The translations under genes and the position numbers were made by a program. From JAGWRI01 sp963728785 (GTDB lineage: Bacteria > Gemmatimonadota > Gemmatimonadetes > Gemmatimonadales > Gemmatimonadaceae), in assembly GCA_963728785.1 (NCBI GenBank), contig CAVSKV010000003.1:120547-184546 (forward strand): a DNA stretch of 64,000 nucleotides, written 5' to 3'. The notes beneath the pieces were generated by a model, which worked only from the letters and a program-made list of their open reading frames with translations, was not told the DNA's origin and did no database searches. Positions 50,537 to 59,511 of this stretch are shown here, in pieces; position 1 is the stretch's first letter, and every line of letters starts with the position of its first letter.

Positions 50537-51763
50537 ATGAGAAAGCTGTCCGTCCAGATGGTGATCGCCGTGGGACTCGGCACGATCGCCGGGTTGTTCG
50601 TGGCGGCTCTCCCGGCTGCTACCGCGGACCGCGTGATCGCCGTTGCCGCGCCGATCGGCGCGATCTGGGTGAACGCAATCCTCATGACGGTGGTGCCTCT
50701 GGTCGTCGCCAACGTCATCATCGCCGCGGCGTCGTCGGCCGAGCGCAGGAATGCCGTGCGCGGGGCGACGGCGACGTTCGCCATGTTCGTCGCGGTGGTC
50801 GCGGCCAGCGCCGTCCTCTGCGCGCTGCTCGCTCCGGTGCTGCTCTCGATGCTCGTGCCGGCCGGGGCGCTCCCGGCTCCGCCGGCAGCGATGGGCGGGG
50901 CCGCCGCACAGCCGTCGATCGCGTCGCTGATGGTGAGCGTCGTCCCGCAGAATCCGGTGAAGGCTGCCGCCGACGGCGCGATGCTCGGCCTGATCGTGTT
51001 CTCGCTGCTGTTCGGCTTCGCGACCACTCGCATCGACGCCGAACACCGCGGCGCGATCGTCCGGCTCTGCCGCGCCGTGTCCGACGCCCTCCTCGTGATC
51101 GTCCAGTGGGTGCTCCGCGTCGGTCCGATCGGAGTGTTCGCGCTCGTGCTTCCCGTGGCCGCGCACATCGGGCTCGACGTCCTGCGGTCGCTGGGCGGCT
51201 ACATGCTGGTAGTCGCGCTGCTCTGCCTCGTGGTGACGGCCGGCGCGTACGTCCTGGCGGCGACGCTGGGCGGCACGTCGCCGGGCCGGTTCGCGCGCGC
51301 ACTGGCGGCGCCGCAGGCCATCGCGTTCGGGTCTCGCTCTTCGCTGGCCACCCTGCCGTCGCTCCTGCACGCCGCAGAGGACGACCTCGCGCTTCCGCCG
51401 GAAGCGAGCGGCCTCGTGCTCCCGCTGGCGACGGCAATGCTGAAGGTGGCGGCTCCGATCGCCTCAGTGGCGGGCGCGATCTTCATCGCTCGCGTGTATG
51501 GCATCCACCTCAGCGCCACGCGGATGATTCCGGTCATCGCCATCTCGGTTTTCACCAGCTTCGGCGTGCCCGGCGTACCCAACGGTGCCTGGACCCAGTT
51601 GCCGGTGTTTCTCGCCGCCGGCGTCCCCGCCGAAGGGATCGGCATTCTGCTCGCCGTGGACGCCATCCCAGACGCGCTCCGCACGGTGACGAACGTGTCG
51701 GTTGACCTGGCGGTGGCCACGGTGATCGCGCGCTGGATGCGACAGGAACAGCCGGACGCCTAG
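50537..51763 (+). CDS. Dicarboxylate/amino acid:cation symporter (DAACS/GltP family)
   Basis: A 408-residue secondary transporter of the glutamate/aspartate family with ~8 membrane helices and two re-entrant loops. HP1 is seen as AIAFGSRSSLATLPSLLHAAED (serine-rich loop, normally ...SSSSTLP), helix 7 has LPLATAMLKVAAPIASVAG (weaker NMDGT: here ATAML), and helix 8 with VLLAVDAIPDALRTVTNVSVDLAVA matches the D-x-x-x-D-x-x-R-T-x-x-N core. The altered helix-7 motif suggests a changed cation or substrate site. Likely inner-membrane uptake of C4-dicarboxylates or acidic amino acids. Confidence 0.88.
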   Translation: MRKLSVQMVIAVGLGTIAGLFVAALPAATADRVIAVAAPIGAIWVNAILMTVVPLVVANVIIAAASSAERRNAVRGATATFAMFVAVVAASAVLCALLAPVLLSMLVPAGALPAPPAAMGGAAAQPSIASLMVSVVPQNPVKAAADGAMLGLIVFSLLFGFATTRIDAEHRGAIVRLCRAVSDALLVIVQWVLRVGPIGVFALVLPVAAHIGLDVLRSLGGYMLVVALLCLVVTAGAYVLAATLGGTSPGRFARALAAPQAIAFGSRSSLATLPSLLHAAEDDLALPPEASGLVLPLATAMLKVAAPIASVAGAIFIARVYGIHLSATRMIPVIAISVFTSFGVPGVPNGAWTQLPVFLAAGVPAEGIGILLAVDAIPDALRTVTNVSVDLAVATVIARWMRQEQPDA

Positions 51764-51839
51764 CGGCTCCTTGCGTCATCCGGTGGCAGCGCCAACTTCC
51801 AACCTGATCCCGTCTCCGGTTCCACCGTCACCACCTGCC

Positions 51840-52532
51840 ATGCTCCCATTCCTCCGCCACGCCGTACTCGACGCGAATCGTGCCATCGGTGCGGCCGGCC
51901 TCGCGCCGTTCACCTTCGGCAACGCCAGCGCCATCGACCGCGGCCGCGGGCTCGTGGTCATCAAGCCCAGCGGAGTGGCGTACGACGCCATGACCGCGGA
52001 TGACCTCGTGATCACCGATCTCGACGGAAACGTTGTGGACGGCAAGCTGCGACCCTCGTCCGACCTCGCCACGCACCTCGTGCTGTACCGTGCTTTCGAC
52101 ACGATCGGGGGCGTGGTGCATACGCATTCACATTTCGCGACGGTGTGGGCCCAGGCGCGCCGCGAAATCCCCTGCTTCGGCACCACGCACGCCGACTACT
52201 TTCGCGGGCCGGTGCCGCTCACCCAGGATCTGAGCGGCGACGAGATCGTCTCGGAGTACGAGACGAACACGGGGCAGGCCATCGTCCGGCGGTTCGTGGG
52301 CGTCGATCCGCTGGAGATGCCCGCGGTGCTCGTCGCCAGCCACGCGAGCTTCTGCTGGGGGCAAACGGTGCAGGACGCGGTGCACACGGCGGCCGTGCTC
52401 GAAGAGGTGGCGCGCATGGCGTATCACACCATCGCCCTGGCCGCCGACGCCGAGGCCATCGACGCTTCGCTGCACGACAAGCACTTTCTGCGCAAGCACG
52501 GGCCCGACGCGTACTACGGCCAGAAGATCTAG
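51840..52532 (+). CDS. araD: L-ribulose-5-phosphate 4-epimerase
   Basis: A 230-residue class II aldolase-fold enzyme that converts L-ribulose-5-phosphate to D-xylulose-5-phosphate. Landmarks: TFGNASAIDRGRGLVVIKPSGVAYD, the zinc motif VHTHSHFATVWAQA (two His), GTTHADYFRGPVP, and the family's C-terminal HDKHFLRKHG with the third zinc His upstream at VASHASFCWG. The length equals that of E. coli AraD (231). The ATG at 51840 was chosen over an upstream TTG by this length. Its TAG stop shares the tetranucleotide CTAG with the araB stop on the other strand. Confidence 0.94.
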   Translation: MLPFLRHAVLDANRAIGAAGLAPFTFGNASAIDRGRGLVVIKPSGVAYDAMTADDLVITDLDGNVVDGKLRPSSDLATHLVLYRAFDTIGGVVHTHSHFATVWAQARREIPCFGTTHADYFRGPVPLTQDLSGDEIVSEYETNTGQAIVRRFVGVDPLEMPAVLVASHASFCWGQTVQDAVHTAAVLEEVARMAYHTIALAADAEAIDASLHDKHFLRKHGPDAYYGQKI

Positions 52533-54103
52533 GTCGCCGCTGCCGCGATCTCCCGGAGCACCGGCAGCACGTCGCCCACGGCAATCGGAGCCGAGCCCGG
52601 AGTGCCCATCGCGAAATAGAGGTTGCGCCACATCGCATATAGCCGGTCGTAGGTGACTCTGGCGGCCGGATCCGGCTTCACCTCGCGGTACGGCGGGCAG
52701 AGCGCGCGCTGCGCCGCTTCGAGGTTCGGGAACGCGCCAGCCGCGGTGAACGCGAACAGCGCCGAGCCCAGGCTTGTGATCGAACGTTCGGGTACCAGCA
52801 TCGGCTTGTTCATGACGTTCGCGTATACCTGATTCAGCGCTGCGTTCTTCTGCGGAATGCCGCCTCCCTGAATCACCCGCCCGATCGGCACGCCGTACTC
52901 GGCCATGCGTTCGAGAATCACCCGCGTGTGGAACGCCGTGCCCTCGATGGCCGCGAACAGTTCGTCTGCAGCGGTATGGTTGAGGTTCCACCCCAGCGTC
53001 ACTCCGCCTAGGCGTGGATTCACGAGCACGGTGCGGTCCCCGTTGTCCCACGTGAGGCGCAGCAGTCCGGTCTGGCCTGCCCGGTACTCGTCGAGGCCGG
53101 CGGAGAGTTCTCGCACCGTTTGGCCCGAGCGTTTGGCGATGGACTCGAACAGATAGCCGCACGCCGACAGCCCGGCCTCGATCCCCATGTACGCGGGGTG
53201 GATGGAGCCGCGCACCACGCCGCACAGCCCGGGGATGCACGCCGTCTCGCGAGCGATCGCCATCACGCAAGTGGCGGTGCCCACCACGTTCACCACATCG
53301 CCCTCGGCGATGCCGGCGCCCATCGCGTCCCAGTGCGCGTCGAACGCGCCCACCGGAATCGGAATTCCGGCGCGAAGGCCGAGCTTGCCGGCCCACTCCG
53401 CGCTCAGCTGGCCGGCGATCTTGTCCGACGTCAGGTAGCGCCCGCCGAGCTTGCCGCGCATGCCGGCGAGCAGCGGATCGACTTTCGCCAGAAACTCCTC
53501 GGACGGCAGACCTCCGAGCTCGGCGTTCCAGAGCCACTTGTGGCCCATGGCGCACACGCTGCGTGCCACGTGCGCCGGGTCGGTCTCGCCGCAGAGCACG
53601 GCGGCCACCATGTCGCAGTGTTCGAGCGCCGTGAGGAACCGGTTCCGCTTGTCGGGGTTGTGGCGCAACCAGTGGAGCAGCTTGGCGAACCCCCACTCGG
53701 ACGAATACACTCCTCCGCAGTAGTCGATGGCCGGCAGATGCTCGCGGTGCGCGACTTCGGTGATCAGTGCCGCTTCGTCCTTGGCGCGGTGGTCGCACCA
53801 CAGATAGTAGTCGTCGAGCGGCTCCAGCCCCGGGCCCACGGGAATCACCGTGGAGCCCGTGGTGTCGAGCGCAATCGACAGCACGTCGTGGCCCGGCACG
53901 CCGCACTCGGCGAGCGCGAGCCGCATCGCACCGACGAGTGCGTCCATGTGGGCGGCGTGGGATTGCGCGGCGAAATCCGGATCGGCCCGGTTGCGGATCA
54001 CCGGATAGTCCACGACGCCCGTACCCACGGGGCCCGCGACGCTGTCCACGATGGATACGCGCACGCTCTGCGTGCCGAAGTCCACCCCGGCGACGACGGC
54101 CAT
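52529..54103 (-). CDS. araB: Ribulokinase
   Basis: A 524-residue FGGY-family kinase that phosphorylates L-ribulose at O5. GVDFGTQSVRVSIVD is the N-terminal phosphate-binding loop, ALDTTGSTVIPV and YYLWCDHRAKDEA are AraB-specific, HPAYMGIEAGLSACGYLFE contacts the substrate, and IQGGGIPQKNAALNQVYANVMNKPM is the C-terminal FGGY region. The order of residues and length (~525-560) match AraB rather than XylB. It starts 5 nt after the isomerase-family gene and ends on the CTAG shared with araD, so no terminator fits between the convergent genes. Confidence 0.95.
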   Translation of the reverse strand: MAVVAGVDFGTQSVRVSIVDSVAGPVGTGVVDYPVIRNRADPDFAAQSHAAHMDALVGAMRLALAECGVPGHDVLSIALDTTGSTVIPVGPGLEPLDDYYLWCDHRAKDEAALITEVAHREHLPAIDYCGGVYSSEWGFAKLLHWLRHNPDKRNRFLTALEHCDMVAAVLCGETDPAHVARSVCAMGHKWLWNAELGGLPSEEFLAKVDPLLAGMRGKLGGRYLTSDKIAGQLSAEWAGKLGLRAGIPIPVGAFDAHWDAMGAGIAEGDVVNVVGTATCVMAIARETACIPGLCGVVRGSIHPAYMGIEAGLSACGYLFESIAKRSGQTVRELSAGLDEYRAGQTGLLRLTWDNGDRTVLVNPRLGGVTLGWNLNHTAADELFAAIEGTAFHTRVILERMAEYGVPIGRVIQGGGIPQKNAALNQVYANVMNKPMLVPERSITSLGSALFAFTAAGAFPNLEAAQRALCPPYREVKPDPAARVTYDRLYAMWRNLYFAMGTPGSAPIAVGDVLPVLREIAAAAT

Positions 54104-54108
54104 GCGCG

Positions 54109-55611
54109 CTACTCGTGGCGCAGCGTGTCCCACCCGAGGTACCGGGTGGCGGCCTCGTGCAGCACGTCGGCAACCACAGAGAGATTGGCCGCTACGTGAT
54201 GCTCGAAACCGTTCTCGCAGATGTAGCGCAACAGGTGCTGGAGATTGCCGATCTCCACCACGCCCGCGCCGCCGAAGGTGTTGAGCGGGTCTTTGGTGAA
54301 CCGTCCCTCGCCCACGTAACCGCGCATGCGTCCCGTGCGGTCGTCGGTGGAAAAGCGGGCGAACGTCATCGGCCCTGCCTTCACGCGCCCGACGATCGTG
54401 CCGTAGGTGTTCTCGCGCCCCACGGTGCCGGCGATGATCTCCTGGTAGTCCATTCGCTGGTCGTCGAAGAACGCCTTGGGCAGGTTGCTGCAGTGGAAGC
54501 ACACCGCCTTGTCGGGATCGTCGCCGTAGTTGTTGTTCCAGTCGAGCAGCGCGCTCGGCGTGCCCGAGGCCAGCGTGAGGGCGTACATGCTCACCGTGCC
54601 GCATACGTCAACCTCGCACGCGCTGGGCATGAGGTCGTTGCTCATCATGCTCATTAGTGTGCAGGGCACGACGCCGAAGAACTCTTCCAGCGACGTCCAG
54701 CACTGCACCGCGCTTACCGTCACGTCGGCTTCCTTCATCCAGCCGTCCACCACGGCGCCGAGCTTGGCCATCTTGAGCAGCGCTGCGTCGGGCACGCCCT
54801 CGGTGGACACGTAGGCGTGCATCTGCTCGAGCTTGCGCTTCACCGCGCGGTCGCCGTCCTTCATCCGCTCCACGCGGCCCAGGATCTCCGAGAGGTCGAT
54901 GGGCTCCACGGCGATCCCCTGCGCTTCCAGGATCTTTTCGCTGTAGCGCACGGTCTTGAACGCCGCGGGCCGCGCACCGATGGCCCCGATGCGCGCCGTG
55001 CGAAGGCCGGTCACTACGCGGCATATGCCCGCGAACTTGCGGAGATCCTTGCGAAAGCTTTCCGCCGTTGGCGCCACGGTATGCATGGTGGTGAGCGAAT
55101 AGGGGATGCCGTACTGCGTCAGCACGTTGCACACGGACATCTTGCCGCAGAACGCGTCACGCCGGTTGGCGATCAGCATGCGCTTGGGGTCGTCGGCCGC
55201 GGCGTGCACCAGCACGGGCACGTTCAATCCCGCCAGCCGCAGCGTTTCGGCCACGCCGCGTTCGTCGCCGAAGTTGGGCAGCGTGACGATCACGCCGGCC
55301 ATGCGGTCGCGGTGCTTCCGGAACAGCGTCGCGCAGGCCTTGGCTTCGTCTCGACTCTCCACCGCGCCGTACCGCGTGTCGTCGGCGCCGAGGGCCACCA
55401 CGTCGAACCCCTCCTCCTTGAGCACGGCGAGCATCTGGTCGCGTCCCTCGCGCGCCAGATGGCCCGGAAAGAAGCCGCGGTTGCCCACCAGCAACCCGAC
55501 GGTGAGGCGTTTGGCCGGAGCGTGCCGGTTGGCGGCGGGGCGCGGCGCGGAGGCCGGTGCACGCCCCGCCTTGGCGGCGCGCTTCCCGGACTGAATTTGG
55601 TGGAGAGGCAT
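54109..55611 (-). CDS. L-fucose/L-arabinose isomerase family protein
   Basis: A 500-residue sugar isomerase. It begins after a ~35-residue low-complexity basic extension with RLTVGLLVGNRGFFPGHLAREGRDQML and DDTRYGAVESRDEAKACA, typical of the fucose isomerase-like fold. Metal ligands are probably in CWTSLEEFFGVVPCTLMSMMS (Glu), SACEVDVCGTVSMYAL (Glu/Asp) and CFHCSNLP (His). It differs from canonical AraA, but its position before araB and near araD implies it converts L-arabinose to L-ribulose (or L-fucose to L-fuculose). The N-terminal extension might be mis-called; the ATG at 55611 has GAG near -10. A TTCCCG-17-TAATCT candidate promoter is on the minus strand (55640-55668). Confidence 0.85.
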   Translation of the reverse strand: MPLHQIQSGKRAAKAGRAPASAPRPAANRHAPAKRLTVGLLVGNRGFFPGHLAREGRDQMLAVLKEEGFDVVALGADDTRYGAVESRDEAKACATLFRKHRDRMAGVIVTLPNFGDERGVAETLRLAGLNVPVLVHAAADDPKRMLIANRRDAFCGKMSVCNVLTQYGIPYSLTTMHTVAPTAESFRKDLRKFAGICRVVTGLRTARIGAIGARPAAFKTVRYSEKILEAQGIAVEPIDLSEILGRVERMKDGDRAVKRKLEQMHAYVSTEGVPDAALLKMAKLGAVVDGWMKEADVTVSAVQCWTSLEEFFGVVPCTLMSMMSNDLMPSACEVDVCGTVSMYALTLASGTPSALLDWNNNYGDDPDKAVCFHCSNLPKAFFDDQRMDYQEIIAGTVGRENTYGTIVGRVKAGPMTFARFSTDDRTGRMRGYVGEGRFTKDPLNTFGGAGVVEIGNLQHLLRYICENGFEHHVAANLSVVADVLHEAATRYLGWDTLRHE

Positions 55612-55686
55612 CGTTATCTCGGGCAGTGAAAACGTGTAGAGATTACCGGCTGCGCCCGGATGCGGGAAGAGCGGTGCTGCATCGCG

Positions 55687-55715
55687 TTGACACTGTTCTG
55701 ACCGGCCCGTAACGT
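55687..55715 (+). promoter_or_regulatory. Promoter of the sugar ABC transporter operon
   Basis: TTGACA (55687-55692, consensus), 17-nt spacer, TAACGT (55710-55715). Direct repeats ACGTT at 55712-55716 and 55721-55725 overlap the -10 and start region and may be a regulator site. The leader to the GTG at 55755 is about 33 nt. Confidence 0.62.
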
Positions 55716-55754
55716 TGCAGACGTTTACGCCCACGGGCTCTCACCGAACCGGAA

Positions 55755-56909
55755 GTGCCGTCCGACCACCCAGCCACCCAGGCCGAGCCGCCAGCGCCCT
55801 CCGACCCGTCCGCCGCTTCGGGCGCGGCGGCCCGTGGCGCCGCCGCCGGGCCGTCGGGGCGCCGCTCGTGGATCGGTGCCGTGCTCCACTCGCCCCAGCT
55901 CGGGCTCGTCGGCGTGCTCGTGGTGCTCAGCGCCGTCCTCACCCTCACCGCCGGGTCGCACGTCGACGCGCTCTCGGGCAAGACGATCAACAACTTTCTG
56001 AACCAGTACACGTTCCTGCAGATGGCCACCGACGCCAGCGGGTTCGCGATCATGGGCGTCGGCGCCACGATCGTCATCATCGCCGGCGGCATCGATCTGT
56101 CGGTGGGCGCGGTGTACGCGCTCTCGGGCGTCACGATGGCCATGGTCCTGCGCGCCGCCGGTCCCATGGGGCCCGTGGCCACGGTGGCGCTCGGCCTCGG
56201 CACCTGCCTCACCGTGAGCCTCATCTGCGGCCTCGCCAACGGCATCATGGTGATCGGCCTCGGCGTGCATTCCTTCATCATCACGCTGGGCACCATGTGG
56301 ATTCTGCGCGGTCTTGCCTTCGTGGCCAGCCAGGCGGAGAGCATCCTCGTGCCCTCGGCGCTCACCCACGTGGCCAAGGCGCAGCTCGGCCTGGCCGAAG
56401 GGCTATACCCCGTACCGATGCTCGCCATGCTCGTGGTTACAGCGATCGGCGCCGTCTACCTGTCGCGCACCGTGATGGGGCGCCACATCTTCGCCGTGGG
56501 CGGCAACCCCGAAGCCGCCCGCTACGCCGGGCTCAACGTCAAGCGCGTCACCCTCGGCGTGTTCGTCCTGTCCGGCCTGACGGCCGGCATCGCCGCCTTC
56601 CTCAGCGCCAGCTTCTACGGATCAGCAACCTCGTCCGACGGCACCGGGTATGAACTGTACGTGATCGCGTCCGCGGTCGTAGGCGGCGCGAGCCTGATCG
56701 GCGGTAAGGGCAGCGCGGTGAGCGCCATGCTCGGGGCCATGCTCATCGTGCTCATCCGCCAGGCCATCCGCACCTTGCATCTCGATCAGAACTACGAGTG
56801 GATCATTATCGGCGTGGCGATGATTCTCGCCGTCGTCGTCGATCAGAGCGGCTCGCGACTGCTAGCCCGGCGCCTCGCCGCCGGCCGCGAGCGTTCGACC
56901 CGCGTCTAA
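55755..56909 (+). CDS. Sugar ABC transporter permease (RbsC/AraH family)
   Basis: A 384-residue inner-membrane permease for a monosaccharide importer. About 45 N-terminal residues are Pro/Ala/Ser-rich and cytosolic; then ~8-10 membrane helices. Family signatures: IIAGGIDLSVGAVYALSG, LGVHSFIITLGTMWILRGLAF, YLSRTVMGRHIFAVGGNPEAARYAGLNVKR (the ATPase-coupling loop), and VVGGASLIGGKGSAVSAMLGAMLI. It forms a complex with the next two gene products. In this locus L-arabinose or galactose is the likely cargo. GTG start; a GGA is 3-5 nt upstream. Confidence 0.92.
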   Translation: MPSDHPATQAEPPAPSDPSAASGAAARGAAAGPSGRRSWIGAVLHSPQLGLVGVLVVLSAVLTLTAGSHVDALSGKTINNFLNQYTFLQMATDASGFAIMGVGATIVIIAGGIDLSVGAVYALSGVTMAMVLRAAGPMGPVATVALGLGTCLTVSLICGLANGIMVIGLGVHSFIITLGTMWILRGLAFVASQAESILVPSALTHVAKAQLGLAEGLYPVPMLAMLVVTAIGAVYLSRTVMGRHIFAVGGNPEAARYAGLNVKRVTLGVFVLSGLTAGIAAFLSASFYGSATSSDGTGYELYVIASAVVGGASLIGGKGSAVSAMLGAMLIVLIRQAIRTLHLDQNYEWIIIGVAMILAVVVDQSGSRLLARRLAAGRERSTRV

Positions 56910-56931
56910 CCGCATAACTTCCGGAGTCCCA

Positions 56932-57996
56932 ATGTCGCGCTCCTCGCAATTCGTTCGCCTCGCTTCCGTCGGGCTGATCACGCTGGCAGCAGCCTGCGGG
57001 GGCGGGGCCAAGAACGGCGCAGCCGCCGCCGGCAGCGCGGCCGCCACCGGGGCCGCTGCCAGCGCCGGGCTTCCCAAGACGTTCAAGATCGCGATGATCG
57101 CCAAGAGTTCCACCAACCCGGTGTTCCTCTCGGGGCGCATCGGCGCCGACGCGGCGGCGGCCGAGCAGAGCAAGAAACTCGGCGTCGACATCACCATCGA
57201 CTGGCTCACCCCGCCGCAGGAAGACGCCCAGGTGCAGGCGCAACGCGTGGCCCAGGCCGTGGACGCCGGCGACAATGCAATCCTGATGTCCACGAGCGAC
57301 GCAAACAAGGTCACCGGCGCCATCAACGCCGCCGTCGATCGCGGCGTGCCGGTGATGATGTTCGACAGCGACGCCCCGAACTCCAAGCGCTTCTCGTTCT
57401 ACGGCGGTGACGACGAAGCCATCGGCCGCCAGGTGATGGACGAACTCGCCAAGCAGATGGGCGGCAAGGGCAACGTGGCCATCCTGGCCGGCAACCAGAA
57501 CGCGCCCAACCTGCAGAAGCGCGTGCAGGGCGTGAAGGACGCTGCGAAGAACTATCCAGGCATCAAGATCCTCGCCACCTTTTATCACGCCGAGACCCCG
57601 CAGGACGCCGCCGCCGAAGTCATGCGGGCCACCACTGCCTATCCCAACATCCAGGGATGGGCCATGATCGGGGGGTGGGCGCTGTTCACCAAGGCTCTGC
57701 TCACCACGCTCGACCCGGCCAAGGTGAAGCTCGTTTCGGTGGACGCGCTCCCCCCGGAACTGGCGTACGTCGCCAAGGGCATCGCGCCGGTGCTGCTCGC
57801 CCAGCCCACCTACGATTGGGGGTACGTGTCGGTCAACACCATCGTCGACCACGTGCTGCTGCACAAGGACGTGCCCGCGCATGTGCAGATGGACCTCATT
57901 CGCGTCAGCAAGGACAACCTCGGTACCTGGGCCCGCCAGTTGAAGACTTGGGGTTTCACGGACGTCGATTCCACGTATCTGGCGCTGCCCCACTAG
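56932..57996 (+). CDS. Sugar-binding lipoprotein of the ABC importer
   Basis: A 354-residue periplasmic binding protein (type I, RbsB-like). The lipoprotein signal ends LITLAAACGGG (lipobox Cys ~22), followed by an Ala/Gly linker to ~47. The mature domain starts TFKIAMIAKSSTNPVFLSGRIGADAAA and has the Rossmann-like lobes with GVPVMMFDSDAP and MIGGWALFTKALLTTLD. Tethered to the inner or outer membrane, it delivers its sugar to the permease. 22 nt after the permease gene, 6 nt before the ATPase. Confidence 0.92.
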   Translation: MSRSSQFVRLASVGLITLAAACGGGAKNGAAAAGSAAATGAAASAGLPKTFKIAMIAKSSTNPVFLSGRIGADAAAAEQSKKLGVDITIDWLTPPQEDAQVQAQRVAQAVDAGDNAILMSTSDANKVTGAINAAVDRGVPVMMFDSDAPNSKRFSFYGGDDEAIGRQVMDELAKQMGGKGNVAILAGNQNAPNLQKRVQGVKDAAKNYPGIKILATFYHAETPQDAAAEVMRATTAYPNIQGWAMIGGWALFTKALLTTLDPAKVKLVSVDALPPELAYVAKGIAPVLLAQPTYDWGYVSVNTIVDHVLLHKDVPAHVQMDLIRVSKDNLGTWARQLKTWGFTDVDSTYLALPH

Positions 57997-58002
57997 CTCA
58001 CG

Positions 58003-59511
58003 ATGGCCAGCCCCGCAGTCCGCTTTTCCGGAATCACCAAGCGCTTTCCCGGCGTCACGGCGCTCGACGACGTGTCGTTCGACGTCGCGCCGGGCTCGTG
58101 CCACGCGGTGTGCGGAGAGAACGGCGCGGGCAAGAGCACGCTCGGCAAGATCCTGTCCGGGCTCATCCACCCGGACGCTGGTTCGATGTCCCTCGACGGC
58201 AACGCGGTGCACTTCAACAGCCCGCGGGACGCGCTCCGCGCGGGCGTCGCCATGGTGCACCAGGAGCTGGCGCTCTGCGAGAACATGTCGGTGGCTGAGA
58301 ATCTCTGCCTGGGCAGCCTTCCGGCGCGGCTGACCTTCGTGGCGCGCGACCGGATGGACGCGCGGGCGCGGGACCTGCTCGCCACGGTCGGTGCCCAAAC
58401 CGACGTGTCGCGTCCCATGGGCAGTCTCACGGTGGCCGAACAACAGAGGGTCCAGATCGCCGCCGCCGTGGGCAGCGGCGCCCGCGTGATCGTGTTCGAC
58501 GAACCAACGAGCAGCCTGGCCGAAGGTGAGGCCGTGGCACTGTACGAACTGATCGGGCGCCTCACGGCGAGCGGCGTCACCGTGCTCTACGTGTCGCACC
58601 GCATGCACGAAATCTTCCGCCTCTGCGACACCGTCACCGTGTTGCGCGACGGGCGGCACGTCGCCACGCGGTCCGTCGCGTCGCTCGACGAGGGATCCAT
58701 CGTCCAGCTGATGATCGGACGCAAGCTCGACCAGTACTTCCCCGCGCACGTGGGCGGTCAGCGCGCCGAAGAGTTGCTCCGCGTCGAAGGACTGACGCAT
58801 CCCGGCCGGTTCGAGAACGTCTCGTTTGCCGTGCACGCCGGCGAGGTCGTGGGGCTGGCCGGGCTCGTGGGTGCGGGCCGCTCCGAGGTCGCGCAGGCGA
58901 TCTTCGGGCTCGACCCACGTGCCGACGGAACGGTGTACCTGGCAGGCCGCCGCGTTCACATCCGCTCGCCGCGCCACGCCATGGCACTCGGCGTCGGTTT
59001 CGTACCCGAAGACCGCAAGCGGCAGGGACTCGTCCTCTCGATGGCCGCCCGCGAGAACACCACGCTCCCCACGCTCAGCCGTCTGGCGCGCCATACCTGG
59101 ATCCAGCGCCGCCGCGAACGCGAGGTCACGCTCGAGTTCTTTCAGCGGCTGGGCATCCGCGCCAACCTCATCGACGCCGGCACATCGTCGCTTTCCGGCG
59201 GCAACCAGCAGAAGCTCGTGCTCGCCAAGTGGCTGGCCGCCGATAGCCGGGTGCTCATTCTCGACGAGCCGACGCGCGGGGTGGACGTCGGGGCCAAGGC
59301 GGAACTGCACGCCTGGATCGACCGGCTGGCGTCCAATGGCGTCGGGATCCTGCTCATCTCGAGCGAACTGCCCGAACTCCTCAACCTCTCCACTCGAATC
59401 CTCGTGCTGCGTGCCGGCCGCATCACCGGCGAGGTGCCGCGCGACCGGGCCGACCAGGACTTGCTGCTGCGCATGATGACCGGGCTCGGTGGCGCCGAGG
59501 CCGTGGCATGA
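58003..59511 (+). CDS. Sugar ABC transporter ATP-binding protein (tandem, RbsA/AraG family)
   Basis: A 502-residue tandem ATPase. First domain: Walker A GENGAGKSTLG (~36-46), signature LTVAEQQRVQIAAAV, Walker B VIVFDEPTSSLAE and VSHRMHEIFRLCDTVTVLRDG. Second domain (from ~255) has the degenerate P-loop GLVGAGRSEVAQAI, then LSGGNQQKLVLAKWLA, VLILDEPTRGVDVGAK and ISSELPELL. The loss of the second Walker A lysine is normal for this family. It overlaps the following Tat-protein gene by 4 nt. Confidence 0.95.
   Translation: MASPAVRFSGITKRFPGVTALDDVSFDVAPGSCHAVCGENGAGKSTLGKILSGLIHPDAGSMSLDGNAVHFNSPRDALRAGVAMVHQELALCENMSVAENLCLGSLPARLTFVARDRMDARARDLLATVGAQTDVSRPMGSLTVAEQQRVQIAAAVGSGARVIVFDEPTSSLAEGEAVALYELIGRLTASGVTVLYVSHRMHEIFRLCDTVTVLRDGRHVATRSVASLDEGSIVQLMIGRKLDQYFPAHVGGQRAEELLRVEGLTHPGRFENVSFAVHAGEVVGLAGLVGAGRSEVAQAIFGLDPRADGTVYLAGRRVHIRSPRHAMALGVGFVPEDRKRQGLVLSMAARENTTLPTLSRLARHTWIQRRREREVTLEFFQRLGIRANLIDAGTSSLSGGNQQKLVLAKWLAADSRVLILDEPTRGVDVGAKAELHAWIDRLASNGVGILLISSELPELLNLSTRILVLRAGRITGEVPRDRADQDLLLRMMTGLGGAEAVA

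Noticed and set aside
55709..55728. GTAACGT...ACGTTTAC as a LacI-type palindromic operator
   Set aside because: Only the outer four bases are symmetric; it is better read as two ACGTT direct repeats and noted as such.
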